From Luteimonas terrae (GTDB taxonomy: Bacteria; Pseudomonadota; Gammaproteobacteria; Xanthomonadales; Xanthomonadaceae): 64,000 nucleotides of DNA. Shown piece by piece: positions 37,026 to 48,642 of the stretch (its first letter is position 1; the number at the start of each line of letters is the position of its first letter). Both the position numbers and the translations under genes were made by a program. The stretch is taken from positions 62,001-126,000 of the forward strand of contig NZ_SMTG01000005.1 in the NCBI RefSeq assembly GCF_004358165.1, in the 5' to 3' direction. The notes beneath the pieces were generated by a model, which saw nothing but the letters and a program-made list of their open reading frames with translations, was not told where the DNA came from and made no database searches.

Positions 37026-38738
37026 TTATTGCTCGGAAAACCTACAGCCGCGCAGGCGTGCCAGCAGGGCCGCGCGGTCGAGATTCTCCGACTCGCTCGC
37101 GCTGCGCGCGCGATATTCGAAGGTGCCCGCTTCCAGTCCACGCCCCGAAACCACCACGCGGTGCGGCACGCCGATGAGTTCGATGTCCGCGAACATCGCG
37201 CCGGGGCGCAGGCCGCGGTCGTCAAGCGCGACATCGAAGCCGGACTCGCGCAATTCGCGGTACAGCGCATCGGCCGCTTCGGCGACGTGCGCCTCGCCCT
37301 TGGGATTGATCACGCACACCGCGACCTGCCAAGGCGCCATCGCGGTAGGCCAGACGATGCCGTTGGCGTCGTGGTTCTGCTCGATCGCCGCGGCGACGAT
37401 GCGCGACACGCCCACGCCGTAGCAGCCCATGAACGGCACGGTGGCCTTGCCGTTGGCGTCGAGTACCTTGAAATCCATTGCTTCGGCGTATTTGCGGCCG
37501 AGCTGGAACACATGGCCGACCTCGATACCGCGCACGAGCTTCAGCGTGCCGCCGTCCTCGGCGCGGTCGCCTTCGACGACGTCGCGGATGTCGGCGACGG
37601 TTTCGGGTTCGGGCAGGTCACGGCCCCAGTTGACGCCGGCGATGTGGAATCCGGCGGCATTGGCGCCGACGACGAAATCGGCGAGGGCCGCGACTTCCGG
37701 GTCGGCGATGACGCGGATGGCCTTCGCCGCACCGATCGGGCCGAGAAAGCCCGGTGTGCTGCCGAGATATTCGGCAATCTCGGCCTCGGTGGCCATGCGG
37801 TAGTCGGCGAGGCCGGCGACCTTGGCCAGCTTGATCTCGTTGACCGCGTGGTCGCCACGCACCAGCGCGAGCACGAAGGTCTTGCCGGCGAACAGCGCGA
37901 CAGACTTCACCGTGCGCGCCATCGGAATGTCGAGCAGCGCGGCGACGTCCTCGCAGGTCTTCTGCGTGGGCGTGTCGACACGGCGCATCGTTTCGGACGC
38001 GGCCGCACGCGGCGCGGGCGCAGCGGCGCGCGCGGCTTCCACGTTCGCGGCGTAGTCCGAGCCGGTCGAGAACACCAGCGCGTCCTCGCCCGATTCGGCG
38101 AGCACGTGGAATTCCTGCGAGGCATCGCCGCCGATCGCGCCCGAGTCCGCCTGCACCGCGCGGAACTCCAGACCCAGGCGCGTGAAGATGCGCGTGTAGG
38201 CCGCATGCATCGCCTGGTAGGACGCGGCCATGCCGGCCTCGTCGATGTCGAACGAGTAGGCATCCTTCATCAGGAACTCGCGCGAGCGCATCACGCCGAA
38301 ACGCGGGCGGATCTCGTCGCGGAACTTGGTCTGGATCTGATAGAAATTCACCGGCAGCTGCTTGTAGCTCGCCAGCTCGCCGCGCGCGAAATCGGTGACC
38401 ACTTCCTCGGCCGTCGGCGCGTAACAGAACTCCTGCTCCTTGCGGTCCTTGACCTTGAGCAGTTGCGGGCCGAACTTCTGCCAGCGGTCGGTCTGCTCCC
38501 ACAACTCGCGCGGCTGGATCGTCGGCATCAGCAGTTCGATCGCACCGGCAGCGTCCATCTCCTCGCGCACCACGGTCTCGACCTTGCGCAGCACGCGCAG
38601 GCCCAGCGGCGACCAGGTGTAGATGCCCGCACCCAGCTTGCGCAGCATGCCGGCCTTGAGCATCAGCTTGTGGCTGACGAGCTCGGCGTCGGCGGGTGTT
38701 TCTTTCTCGGTGCGGAGGTGGAACTGCGACAGGCGCAT
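37026..38738 (-). CDS. proS: Prolyl-tRNA synthetase
   Basis: 570 residues, bacterial-type ProRS with the class II core motifs [40 protein letters not shown], an editing (INS) domain in the middle (about 220-400, e.g. [20 protein letters not shown]), motif 3 [20 protein letters not shown] and the C-terminal anticodon-binding domain. It charges tRNA-Pro. ATG 38738 ([10 protein letters not shown]) gives the usual N-terminus; ATG 38747 is possible. Confidence 0.97.
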   Translation of the reverse strand: MRLSQFHLRTEKETPADAELVSHKLMLKAGMLRKLGAGIYTWSPLGLRVLRKVETVVREEMDAAGAIELLMPTIQPRELWEQTDRWQKFGPQLLKVKDRKEQEFCYAPTAEEVVTDFARGELASYKQLPVNFYQIQTKFRDEIRPRFGVMRSREFLMKDAYSFDIDEAGMAASYQAMHAAYTRIFTRLGLEFRAVQADSGAIGGDASQEFHVLAESGEDALVFSTGSDYAANVEAARAAAPAPRAAASETMRRVDTPTQKTCEDVAALLDIPMARTVKSVALFAGKTFVLALVRGDHAVNEIKLAKVAGLADYRMATEAEIAEYLGSTPGFLGPIGAAKAIRVIADPEVAALADFVVGANAAGFHIAGVNWGRDLPEPETVADIRDVVEGDRAEDGGTLKLVRGIEVGHVFQLGRKYAEAMDFKVLDANGKATVPFMGCYGVGVSRIVAAAIEQNHDANGIVWPTAMAPWQVAVCVINPKGEAHVAEAADALYRELRESGFDVALDDRGLRPGAMFADIELIGVPHRVVVSGRGLEAGTFEYRARSASESENLDRAALLARLRGCRFSEQ

Positions 38739-38812
38739 CGGCGGCATTCGGCTGTGAACGGACCGCCATTGTGCCACGCAGCACACGGCGCTCCGGGCGC
38801 CGTCGGGTGCCC

Positions 38813-39232
38813 TCAGCGGCAGTAGGCGCGCACCGCGGCTTCCGACAATGCCAGCTGGTCGGTGCGCTCGTTGGCCGACAGTTCGCGCGGCTTGCCGTCG
38901 GCGCCGACCTGCTGCACCGCGCCTTCGGCCTTCAGTGCCGCCACGTTCTTGCGGGCGAGGTCGCACTGGCCTGCATCACCGCCGGCACTGGCGTTCGCGT
39001 TGGCCGCCGTCGCGGCGGCAGGCGTCGCGGCCGGCGCGGGCGTTGCCGGCGTCGACGGCGTCGACGGCGGCGTGGTGCCGGCCATGCGCCGCACCTCGAA
39101 GCGGGTCCCCGCCGGTGGCGGCGTTTCCGAATAGTGGGTGACGCCGCGCGCGTCCTTCCAGGTGTAGATCTCGCTGGCGGCGAGCGGCGCGGCGGCCAGC
39201 AGCGCGAGGACGATCACGAAGGTGCGGCGCAT
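38813..39232 (-). CDS. DUF4124 periplasmic protein
   Basis: 139 residues. A signal peptide ([20 protein letters not shown]) is followed by a DUF4124 domain, [20 protein letters not shown], a Pro/Ala/Thr-rich linker and a short helical end with two Cys ([14 protein letters not shown]). The family is common in gammaproteobacteria; its function is unknown. The longer frame start at 39274 lacks conserved sequence. Confidence 0.85.
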   Translation of the reverse strand: MRRTFVIVLALLAAAPLAASEIYTWKDARGVTHYSETPPPAGTRFEVRRMAGTTPPSTPSTPATPAPAATPAAATAANANASAGGDAGQCDLARKNVAALKAEGAVQQVGADGKPRELSANERTDQLALSEAAVRAYCR

Positions 39233-39323
39233 GGCGGTGTCCGGCGGCTGGCGAATGTGGGGCGATTGCAGCACCCCCGGCCTGCGGGCGCAAGCGCATC
39301 CCCGGGCGGCGCGGCGCCCGCGC

Positions 39324-39329
39324 TACACT
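39324..39329 (+). promoter_or_regulatory. -10-like hexamer immediately before pssA
   Basis: TACACT ends 7 nt before the pssA ATG, the same spacing as TACAAT before cysD. No Shine-Dalgarno sequence lies between. This suggests transcription starting at the ATG. Confidence 0.35.
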
Positions 39330-39336
39330 GCGGCGC

Positions 39337-40107
39337 ATGAGCGAGACCGACCCGACCCCGCGCCGCGGCCGCGGCATCTATCTGCTGCCCAACCTGTTCA
39401 CCACCGGCGGCCTGTTCGCGGGCTTCTTCGCGATCATCGCGGCTTCGCAGGGGCGCTTCAGTGCCGCGTGCATCGCGATCTTCGTCGCGGCCGTGCTCGA
39501 CGGCATCGACGGTCGCGTCGCGCGCCTGACCAATACCCAGAGCGAATTCGGCGTGCAGTACGACTCGCTGGCCGATCTGATCAGCTTCGGCCTGGCGCCG
39601 GCGCTGGTGATGTACCACTGGTCGCTGATGGCGATGCGGCTCGACGGCCCGACGCTGGGCAAGATCGGCTGGCTCGGCGCGTTCCTCTACGCCGCCTGCG
39701 CGGCCTTGCGCCTAGCGCGTTTCAACAGCCAGGTGGCGACGGTCGACAAGCGCTATTTCGTCGGCCTGGCGAGCCCCGCGGCCGCGGGCCTGATGGCGAG
39801 TTTCGTGTGGACCTGCCACGAACTCGATTTCACCGGCGATGCGCTGCGTTATGTCGCCCTTGCCGTCACCGTCATCTGCGGCCTGCTGATGGTCAGCAGC
39901 GTCCGCTACACCAGCTTCAAGGGCAGCGGCACCGGGCCGCGGTCGGATCGCGTGCCGTTCATGGCGCTGGTCGTGGCGGTGGGCATCCTGATCGCGCTGT
40001 GGGTGGATCCGCCCAAGACCCTGCTGATCGCGGCGGTGCTCTACGCATTGTCGGGTCCGGCGCTGTGGGTGCTGCGGCGCCGCGGAGGCGCGGAGGCCGC
40101 GTCGTGA
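39337..40107 (+). CDS. pssA: CDP-diacylglycerol-serine O-phosphatidyltransferase
   Basis: 256 residues with about eight membrane helices. The CDP-alcohol phosphotransferase motif is complete: DGIDGRVARLTNTQSEFG followed by QYDSLADLISFG. It makes phosphatidylserine, precursor of phosphatidylethanolamine (type II, integral-membrane form rather than the E. coli type). No ribosome-binding site precedes the ATG. The stop overlaps the next start by 4 nt (GTGA). Confidence 0.95.
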   Translation: MSETDPTPRRGRGIYLLPNLFTTGGLFAGFFAIIAASQGRFSAACIAIFVAAVLDGIDGRVARLTNTQSEFGVQYDSLADLISFGLAPALVMYHWSLMAMRLDGPTLGKIGWLGAFLYAACAALRLARFNSQVATVDKRYFVGLASPAAAGLMASFVWTCHELDFTGDALRYVALAVTVICGLLMVSSVRYTSFKGSGTGPRSDRVPFMALVVAVGILIALWVDPPKTLLIAAVLYALSGPALWVLRRRGGAEAAS

Positions 40108-40358
40108 GCTGGGATGCGCTGCAGTCCGCGGCGCTCGATGCGCTGGGCCATGTGCGCTACCGCGTGCAGATGCCGGGACAGACGTTGCCCGAACACCCGT
40201 TGGTCGATCCGCTGCTGCACGCGGCGGGTCTGCATCGCGAGGCCGATGGTGCGTTCGCGCTGATGCGCAGTCTCGGTCCGCTGGACGCACTGCGTGCGCC
40301 GACGGCCAAGCGCGCGCTGTGGCCGCGTCTGCGCGGATTGCGCGCGCATGGTGGCTGA
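40104..40358 (+). CDS. holD: Probable DNA polymerase III psi subunit (HolD-like)
   Basis: 84 residues, GTG start with a strong GGAGG 7 nt upstream, overlapping the pssA stop. The N-terminus (SWDALQSAALDALGHVRYRV) and middle (EHPLVDPLLHAAGL) resemble HolD, and the C-terminus DALRAPTAKRALWPRLRGL closely resembles the E. coli HolD end as I recall it (DLRANPTARAALWQQI). As in E. coli, rimI follows directly, here overlapping by 11 nt. It is shorter than E. coli psi (137 aa). If correct, it bridges the clamp-loader chi subunit to the polymerase. The assignment rests on motif memory and synteny. Confidence 0.6.
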   Translation: MSWDALQSAALDALGHVRYRVQMPGQTLPEHPLVDPLLHAAGLHREADGAFALMRSLGPLDALRAPTAKRALWPRLRGLRAHGG

Positions 40359-40851
40359 GCCCGACGCGGTCGCCGCGGCGCAAGGCGTCCAGCCGCGCGA
40401 CTGGTCGATGCGGCCGATGCGTGCGACCGATGTCGACGCGGTCATGGACGTCGAGTTGCGCGCGTATCCCTTCCCGTGGACGCGCGGCATCTTCGACGAC
40501 TGCCTGCGCGCCGGCTATCCGGCCTGGCTGCTGCACGTCGACGGGCGGCTCGCCGGCTACGGCGTGCTGAGCATCGCCGCCGGCGAAGCGCACGTGCTCA
40601 ACGTCTGCATCGATCCCTCGCTGCAGGGCGGTGGCCTCGGCCGCCGGCTTTTCCGGGCGCTGATCGACATCGCCCGCCAGCGCGGTGCCGAGCGCGTGTT
40701 TCTCGAAGTGCGTCCGTCGAACCCGCACGCGATCGCGCTGTATCACGACGAAGGCTTCAACGAAATCGGCCGGCGTCCGCGTTACTACCCCGCGCACACC
40801 GGGCGCGAGGACGCGATCGTCATGGCGCGCGAACTGTTCGCCGGCGACTGA
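40348..40851 (+). CDS. rimI: Ribosomal protein S18 alanine N-acetyltransferase
   Basis: 167 residues of the GNAT fold: MRPMRATDVDAVMDVELRAY, PFPWTRGIFDDCLRAGY, acetyl-CoA loop SLQGGGLGRRLFRALIDIAR, FLEVRPSNPHAIALYHDEGF and RRPRYYPAHTGREDAIVMAR are characteristic of RimI. ATG 40348 gives an N-terminal extension of ~20 residues; ATG 40408 inside is less likely. It overlaps the holD-like gene and ends 3 nt before the convergent priA stop. Confidence 0.92.
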   Translation: MVAEPDAVAAAQGVQPRDWSMRPMRATDVDAVMDVELRAYPFPWTRGIFDDCLRAGYPAWLLHVDGRLAGYGVLSIAAGEAHVLNVCIDPSLQGGGLGRRLFRALIDIARQRGAERVFLEVRPSNPHAIALYHDEGFNEIGRRPRYYPAHTGREDAIVMARELFAGD

Positions 40852-40854
40852 GTT

Positions 40855-43086
<2,232 letters not shown>

Positions 43087-43190
43087 GTGCGAAGTCTATC
43101 TACTCGTCGGCGCGCTTCCACGATTTGCGCGGCGAACCTGTCTTGACTTGCACGTTGTGGCTGCAAGTCCCGGAAAGAAAAGGGAATGAC

Positions 43191-43217
43191 GCTTATCCAC
43201 ACGAACTGTGGATAAGC
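43191..43217. promoter_or_regulatory. Two perfect inverted DnaA boxes upstream of priA
   Basis: TTATCCACA (43193-43201) and TGTGGATAA (43207-43215) are perfect consensus DnaA boxes facing each other, within an 11-bp perfect inverted repeat (GCTTATCCACA / TGTGGATAAGC) with a 5-nt spacer. The 425-nt gap 43087-43511 that holds them contains no gene; it also has A+T-rich sequence near 43280-43320 ending in TACAAT (43311-43316), a possible -10. Confidence 0.7.
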
Positions 43218-43511
43218 CTGTGCATGAACGCTCGCGAGAGGGACGTTATGCGGTATTCAGTGCGGTAAAGGCTTCGTTGGACAAAAAAGTGCCATATCGC
43301 ACATTTCATTTACAATCAGTCACTTGGCCGTGAAACATTGCTGTCACGTAGCATGGCGTCGGCTGCATCTTCAGCTGGATGACAGGGTTGTGAACCCTGT
43401 GAACAACCACTTGCGCGCGTCCCGGCCTGTGGAACGTTTTCGCACGGGTCTGTCAAGGCTTGGGTCGCGGCGTGGGATCGCTAAGATGCGCGGTCTCGCA
43501 CGCGAGCCCCG

Positions 43512-44507
43512 ATGAGCACGCCTCCGCAGTCTTCTTCCTCCGGTCTGTCCTCCGCCGTCGCCGCGTTTCTGCGCGGCGTGGAGCGGCGCGCCGCCGCATT
43601 CGCGCAGTGGCAGACCGGCGACGTCGACACCGGCGATGCTGCGCTGGCCGCGGCGATGACCGAATTCGCCCAGCTGGCCACCGGCACCCCGTTTCCCGAC
43701 TGGCCGCGCCGCTTCTGGGCGCAGCTGCTGGCCGCGCCGGCCCTGCGCGCGCCGGCCGTGCTGCCCGACGACGGCGACGGCCTGCCGGCGCTGGCGGGGT
43801 TGTCCGGCGGGCCGCGGGTGACGGTGCTGCTGCGCATGGTCGCCGGTCTGGCCGAGCACGAAGCGGCCGCGGTCTTGGGCGTGACCCGGGCGACCTACCG
43901 GCTCGGGCTGCAGCGCGCGTTGCCGCATCGCGAGGACGGCAGCCCTGATCCCGAGGCCTGGCGCCGCATCGCCGACGCCGCGCAGGCCGCGATCCGCGCG
44001 CTGCCGCCCGATCGCCTCGCGCGACTGGCCGGTCTGCGCGAAGCCGCGCTGCGCGGCCAGGTGCCCCCGCTGCGCCGCTTTCCGTTGCAGCGTGCGCCCG
44101 CGGTCGAGGCCCCCGTCGAGGTGGCACCGCGGGCGCGTCGCCGCGCGCCGTGGCTGTGGCCGGCGCAGGGGCTGGTGCTGGTCGCGATGCTGGCCGCGCT
44201 GGCCTGGACCTGGCGCGACGCCTGGCCCGGCGGCGGGCTGGAGGACGACGTGGCGATCCGCATCGAGGCCCTGCCCGCGGCGCAGGCCCCGGCGGCGACC
44301 TACGATGACGAGGTCGCGCTGTTGACCGATCCCGATTTCGACCTGCTGACCGAAACCGACACGGCCGCGTGGCGCGAAGAGCCCGCGTTTTACGCATGGC
44401 TGTCGACGCGCATCGAGACGCCCGTCGACGACCGCAGCGACGCGCATCTGGACAGCGTGCCCGAAGCCGCCGACGACACGCTGGAGACCACCGATGCCGA
44501 TCTCTGA
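43512..44507 (+). CDS. Degenerate ECF sigma-like protein with a transmembrane segment
   Basis: 331 residues. Residues ~15-90 resemble a decayed sigma region 2 (FLRGVERRAAAFAQWQTGD; WPRRFWAQLLAAPALR). Residues ~105-145 form a region-4-like helix-turn-helix (LLRMVAGLAEHEAAAVLGVT, RATYRLGLQRAL). A membrane helix at ~215-235 (LWPAQGLVLVAMLAALAW) leads into an acidic C-terminal ~90 residues. A sigma-like domain followed by a membrane anchor is unusual. It overlaps the DUF3106 gene by 14 nt, so the two probably work together. Whether it binds RNA polymerase is unknown. Confidence 0.75.
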   Translation: MSTPPQSSSSGLSSAVAAFLRGVERRAAAFAQWQTGDVDTGDAALAAAMTEFAQLATGTPFPDWPRRFWAQLLAAPALRAPAVLPDDGDGLPALAGLSGGPRVTVLLRMVAGLAEHEAAAVLGVTRATYRLGLQRALPHREDGSPDPEAWRRIADAAQAAIRALPPDRLARLAGLREAALRGQVPPLRRFPLQRAPAVEAPVEVAPRARRRAPWLWPAQGLVLVAMLAALAWTWRDAWPGGGLEDDVAIRIEALPAAQAPAATYDDEVALLTDPDFDLLTETDTAAWREEPAFYAWLSTRIETPVDDRSDAHLDSVPEAADDTLETTDADL

Positions 44508-45141
44508 GCGACGGCTGCGCGGCTTCGGCACGGGCTTTGTGGGCCTGCTGCTGGCCGCGTCGGGCATCGCCGCGGCGCTGCCGCCGGCGCTGCAGTCCGA
44601 CACGTTGCCGGCTGCCGAGCGTGCGCGACTGGAAGCGCGTGCGGCGCGGCTAGCGAAGATGACGCCCGAAGCGCGCAACGCCCTCGCGGCCCGCGTCGCC
44701 GCCTGGCACGCGCTACCGGCCACCGAGCGCGCGCGCCGGCGCATCGCCTACGAGGCCGCCGCCGCCCTGCCGCACGCCGAGCGGGTGCGGCTGCAGCAGG
44801 CCGCGGCGCATTTCGACACCTTGCCCGAGGCCGAACAGGCCGAGCTGCGGCTCGCCTTCGAACAGCTCGACCAGGGCCTGCGCCGGGGCTGGCTGCTCGG
44901 GCCCGAACTCGGCGGCGACTGGCCGGGCCTGCATCCGTTGTTCTCGGCGATGCCCGAATCCGAGCGCGCGCCGTCGCTGCTTGCCCTGCGCGCGATGTCG
45001 CCGCAGGCGCGCGAGGATCTCGCCGCGCTGGCCCAGCGCACGCCGCCGCACGAGCGCGAAGCGCTGCGCAGCGCCTGGCTGGCCGTGCCGGCGGACGCAC
45101 GCGACGCCTGGCTGCGTGCGCGGGTGAGCGGCGCGCCCTGA
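44494..45141 (+). CDS. DUF3106 family exported protein
   Basis: 215 residues. An N-terminal hydrophobic signal ([20 protein letters not shown]) precedes Ala/Arg/Leu-rich helices carrying the DUF3106 pattern of repeated [37 protein letters not shown] and [16 protein letters not shown] units. The function of the family is unknown. It starts inside the sigma-like gene and is likely its partner, perhaps a periplasmic sensor. No terminator is seen before glyA. Confidence 0.82.
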   Translation: MPISERRLRGFGTGFVGLLLAASGIAAALPPALQSDTLPAAERARLEARAARLAKMTPEARNALAARVAAWHALPATERARRRIAYEAAAALPHAERVRLQQAAAHFDTLPEAEQAELRLAFEQLDQGLRRGWLLGPELGGDWPGLHPLFSAMPESERAPSLLALRAMSPQAREDLAALAQRTPPHEREALRSAWLAVPADARDAWLRARVSGAP

Positions 45142-45188
45142 CGGACTCGGCACGTCGAACGCGGATCGGAGCGCGGCACCGTCGCTTG

Positions 45189-45194
45189 TACAAT
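45189..45194 (+). promoter_or_regulatory. Likely -10 element for glyA
   Basis: TACAAT at 45189-45194 is 32 nt upstream of the glyA ATG, giving a leader of about 25 nt. No convincing -35 is seen at standard spacing. Confidence 0.4.
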
Positions 45195-45226
45195 GGCCGG
45201 CCGCCGTCCCAGTTCCGGAGTTTTCG

Positions 45227-46495
45227 ATGTTCCAGCGCGATGCCCGACTCGACAGTTTCGACCCCGATCTCGCCCGGGCCATCGCCGACGAGGTCCGCCG
45301 GCAGGAAGACCACGTCGAATTGATCGCCTCGGAGAACTACTGCAGCGCGCTGGTCATGGAAGCCCAGGGCAGCCAGCTGACCAACAAGTACGCCGAGGGC
45401 TATCCGGGCAAGCGCTATTACGGCGGCTGCGAATACGTCGACATCGCCGAGCAGCTCGCGATCGACCGTCTGAAGGAACTGTTCGATGCCGACTACGCCA
45501 ACGTGCAGCCGCACTCGGGCTCGCAGGCCAACCAGGCCGTGTACTTCGCCCTGCTGCAGGCCGGCGACACGATCCTGGGCATGTCGCTGGCGCACGGCGG
45601 CCATCTGACCCACGGCGCCAAGGTCAACGCCTCGGGCAAGCTGTTCAACGCCGTGCAGTACGGCGTGAACGAGGCCGGCCTGATCGACTACGACGAGGTC
45701 GAGCGTCTGGCGGTGGAGCACAAGCCGAAGATGGTCGTCGCCGGCTTCTCGGCGTACTCGCAGAAGATCGACTGGGCGCGTTTCCGCGCGATCGCGGACA
45801 AGGTCGGCGCGTATCTGTTCGTCGACATGGCGCACGTGGCCGGTCTGGTCGCTGCGGGCGAATACCCGACGCCGGTGCCGCATGCGCACGTCGTCACCTC
45901 GACCACGCACAAGACCCTGCGCGGCCCGCGCGGCGGCATCATCATCGCCAGCCAGCAGGGCGCGGGCGACCGGTTCGACGAGATCACCAAGAAGCTGCAG
46001 TCGATCGTGTTCCCGGGCATCCAGGGCGGTCCGCTGATGCACGTGATCGCGGCCAAGGCGGTCGCGTTCAAGGAAGCGCTGGATCCGGCGTTCAAGACCT
46101 ACCAGCAGCAGGTCGTCAGGAACGCGCAGGCGATGGCCAAGGTCGTCATCGAGCGCGGCTACAAGATCGTCTCGGGCGGTACCGAAAACCATCTGATGCT
46201 GGTCGACATGATCGGCAAGGACGTCAGCGGCAAGGACGCGGAAGAAGCGCTGGGCCGCGCCCACATCACCGTCAACAAGAACTCGGTGCCGGGCGACCCG
46301 CGCAAGCCCTTCGTGACCTCGGGCCTGCGTCTGGGCACGCCGGCGGTGACCACGCGCGGCTATACCGAAGCCGACTGCACCGAGCTCGCGCACTGGATCT
46401 GCGACGTGCTCGACGCGCCGTCCGACGAGACCGTCATCGCCACCGTGCGCGACAAGGTCGCCGCGCAGTGCGCGAAGTATCCGGTCTACGGCTGA
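45227..46495 (+). CDS. glyA: Serine hydroxymethyltransferase
   Basis: 422 residues, PLP enzyme interconverting serine and glycine with tetrahydrofolate. Signature sequences: [60 protein letters not shown] and the PLP-lysine region [17 protein letters not shown]. Length is standard. nrdR follows 28 nt later, the common proteobacterial glyA-nrdR-rib order. Confidence 0.98.
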   Translation: MFQRDARLDSFDPDLARAIADEVRRQEDHVELIASENYCSALVMEAQGSQLTNKYAEGYPGKRYYGGCEYVDIAEQLAIDRLKELFDADYANVQPHSGSQANQAVYFALLQAGDTILGMSLAHGGHLTHGAKVNASGKLFNAVQYGVNEAGLIDYDEVERLAVEHKPKMVVAGFSAYSQKIDWARFRAIADKVGAYLFVDMAHVAGLVAAGEYPTPVPHAHVVTSTTHKTLRGPRGGIIIASQQGAGDRFDEITKKLQSIVFPGIQGGPLMHVIAAKAVAFKEALDPAFKTYQQQVVRNAQAMAKVVIERGYKIVSGGTENHLMLVDMIGKDVSGKDAEEALGRAHITVNKNSVPGDPRKPFVTSGLRLGTPAVTTRGYTEADCTELAHWICDVLDAPSDETVIATVRDKVAAQCAKYPVYG

Positions 46496-46522
46496 TCCGC
46501 CCACCGCGCGCCGGACTGACGC

Positions 46523-47047
46523 ATGTACTGTCCCTTCTGCCAGGGCACCGACACCCGTGTGATCGATTCGCGCGTGTCCGAGGACGGCGCGACGATCCGC
46601 CGCCGGCGCGAGTGCGAGGCCTGCGGCGAGCGTTTCAGCACGCTCGAGACCATCGAACTCAAGTTGCCGGCGATCATCAAGGGTGACGGGCGCCGGGAAC
46701 CGTTCGATGCTCGCAAGCTGCGGCTGAGCATGGACCGTGCGCTGCACAAGCGCCCGGTTTCGGAAGAACAGGTCGAGGCCACGGTGCGCGCGGTGGTGCA
46801 TCAGCTGCGCATGACCGCCGAACGGGAAATCTCCTCACGGCGCGTCGGCGAATTCGTGATCGCCGAACTGCGCAAGCTCGACCATGTGGGTTTCGTGCGC
46901 TTCGCCTCGGTCTATCGCTCGTTCGAGGACGTCGCCGATTTCCGCGAGGAACTCGACCGGCTCGAGCGCGACCTGCCGGGCGGTGACGGCCAGCTGCCGT
47001 TGCTCGAAGGCGAAGCGGCGCCGGCGAAGACGCCGCGCAAGCGCTGA
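46523..47047 (+). CDS. nrdR: Transcriptional repressor NrdR
   Basis: 174 residues. The zinc ribbon [17 protein letters not shown] ... [20 protein letters not shown] is followed by an ATP-cone (about 49-140: [20 protein letters not shown]). It represses ribonucleotide reductase genes in response to bound ATP/dATP. The C-terminal ~25 residues ([20 protein letters not shown]) are a lineage extension. It is probably co-transcribed with glyA. Confidence 0.97.
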   Translation: MYCPFCQGTDTRVIDSRVSEDGATIRRRRECEACGERFSTLETIELKLPAIIKGDGRREPFDARKLRLSMDRALHKRPVSEEQVEATVRAVVHQLRMTAEREISSRRVGEFVIAELRKLDHVGFVRFASVYRSFEDVADFREELDRLERDLPGGDGQLPLLEGEAAPAKTPRKR

Positions 47048-47113
47048 GACGCCCAGCCGCGCTGCGCCGGTTCAAGGATCGAGGGGAGCAACACGGACCG
47101 GCGCAAGTCACGT

Positions 47114-47261
47114 CTGTGGGAACGCGCGTGCGCGCGATGCCGGAGTGGCTCGGTGCGCGCGCATGTGGTCCATCCGACGGGGCGCTGTGTTGCTCGTGTC
47201 CGCCCGATCGCGCATCCGGTAACAGCGTCTACCGCGATCGCGCGCAAGCGCGATCCCACAG
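47114..47261. repeat. Inverted pair of REP-like palindromic elements between nrdR and ribD
   Basis: A plus-strand unit CTGTGGGAACGCGCGTGCGC (47114-47133 and on to 47139) and a minus-strand unit CTGTGGGATCGCGCTTGCGC (ending at 47261, read leftward to 47233) share a CTGTGGGA head and a GCGC-rich palindromic body. They face each other ~90 nt apart. This is the layout of REP/BIME elements, and similar GTGGGA-GCGCGC-TTGCGCGC units recur in Xanthomonadaceae. The rest of the 305-nt gap (47048-47352) shows no gene. Confidence 0.65.
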
Positions 47262-47352
47262 GAGCATGTATCGCCGACTGCGACCTTGGCGCTGGCCTGG
47301 CCCGCGATTATCTGCGTCAATCCCAAGCCAAGGCTCCTCCCGGGAATTCCGC

Positions 47353-48453
47353 ATGACCGACTTCACTGCCGACGACCACCGCCACATGGCGCAGGCCCTG
47401 CGCCTCGCCGAACGCGGCGCCTGGACAACGCGTCCCAATCCGATGGTCGGTTGCGTACTGGTCGCGGACGGCGCGGTCGTCGGCGAAGGCTTCCACGTAC
47501 AGAAGCGCGGACCGCACGCAGAGGTCGTCGCGCTGCAGGCTGCCGGCGCGCGCGCGCGCGGTGCGACCGCCTACGTGACGCTGGAACCCTGTGCGCACAC
47601 CGGCAGCACCGGGCCATGCGCGGATGCGCTGATCAACGCCGGCGTGTCGCGCGTGGTGGCGGCGATGCGCGACCCGTTCCCGCAGGTCGACGGCGCCGGC
47701 TTCGATCGTCTCCGTGCCGCTGGCATCGTTGTCGATTCCGGGCTGATGGAAACGCAGGCGCGCACGCTCAACCGGGGCTTCCTGTCGCGCGTGGAACGCC
47801 GTCGGCCGTGGCTGCGGGTCAAGCTCGCCTGCAGTCTCGACGGACGCACGGCAATGGCGAACGGCGACTCGAAATGGATCAGCGGCGATGCCTCGCGTCG
47901 GGACGTGATGCGCTGGCGCGCGCGCGCCGGTGCGCTGCTGACCGGCAGCGGCACCGTGCTGGCCGACGATCCGCAGCTGACCGTGCGGCTCGACACGGAC
48001 GCCCCGTTCGCGGTGCCGCTGCGCGTGGTGCTCGATGCCGGGCTGGCGACGATCGCGCGCGGCAACGTCCGCGACGGCGCCGCGCCGACGCTCTACGTCC
48101 ACGCGCACGACACCAAGGTGCCGCACGGCTTCGACGCGCCGCGGGTCTCGGTGCCGCGCGACGCTGCCGGTCAGCTCGACCTGTACGTCGTGCTCGCCGC
48201 GCTCGCCGACGGCGGCATCAACGAGGTCCAGGTCGAGGCGGGCGCGACGCTGTCGGGCGCCTTCCTGCGGGCCGGCCTGGTCGACGAGCTGCTGCTGTAC
48301 GTCGCGCCGGTGCTGCTGGGCGAGCGCGGCCGTCCGCTGTTCGACGGACTCGGCATCGATGCCATGGCGCAGCGCCTGCATCTGCAGACCGTGGACGTGC
48401 GCCAGACCGGCCACGATCTGCGTCTGCTGATGCGACCCGAAGCGGCTGCCTGA
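47353..48453 (+). CDS. ribD: Riboflavin biosynthesis deaminase/reductase
   Basis: 366 residues. The N-terminal deaminase domain has the zinc motifs GPHAEVVALQAAGARARGAT and TLEPCAHTGSTGPCADALIN; the C-terminal reductase domain has RPWLRVKLACSLDGRTAMAN, SKWISGDASR and GTVLADDPQLTVR. It carries out two successive steps in the pyrimidine branch of riboflavin synthesis. ATG 47353 follows GGGAATTCCGC. It starts the rib genes but lies upstream of the FMN riboswitch. Confidence 0.95.
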   Translation: MTDFTADDHRHMAQALRLAERGAWTTRPNPMVGCVLVADGAVVGEGFHVQKRGPHAEVVALQAAGARARGATAYVTLEPCAHTGSTGPCADALINAGVSRVVAAMRDPFPQVDGAGFDRLRAAGIVVDSGLMETQARTLNRGFLSRVERRRPWLRVKLACSLDGRTAMANGDSKWISGDASRRDVMRWRARAGALLTGSGTVLADDPQLTVRLDTDAPFAVPLRVVLDAGLATIARGNVRDGAAPTLYVHAHDTKVPHGFDAPRVSVPRDAAGQLDLYVVLAALADGGINEVQVEAGATLSGAFLRAGLVDELLLYVAPVLLGERGRPLFDGLGIDAMAQRLHLQTVDVRQTGHDLRLLMRPEAAA

Positions 48454-48602
48454 GAGCCTCTTGCGAAGGGGCGGCTGCGCTCGACGGAACGGTCGTTGCG
48501 CGCGAGCGGTTCCCGCGGGCGCCCTGGATCCGTGCTAGCCCGCCGGCTGTCCCTGCAATGAAGCGTCCCGCGGCGGTGCCGGGGACGCCGCCGCGCCGCT
48601 GC

Positions 48603-48608
48603 TAGAAT
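48603..48608 (+). promoter_or_regulatory. Possible -10 element before the FMN riboswitch
   Basis: TAGAAT at 48603-48608 ends 35 nt before the riboswitch P1 stem. It would give the ribE operon its own riboswitch-controlled transcript separate from ribD. No strong -35 is visible. Confidence 0.4.
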
Positions 48609-48642
48609 GCGTGGGCCGGCCTGGCCGGCAACACAATCGAAT

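Noticed and set aside
37026-38966. Longer start for proS at 38966
   Set aside because: The extra N-terminal residues are Arg/Gly-rich with no family match and would run through the DUF4124 gene; ATG 38738 gives the normal ProRS start.
43277-43316. Promoter TTGGAC ... TACAAT upstream of the sigma-like gene
   Set aside because: The spacing between the hexamers is 28 nt, too long for a sigma-70 promoter; only the -10-like hexamer is mentioned.
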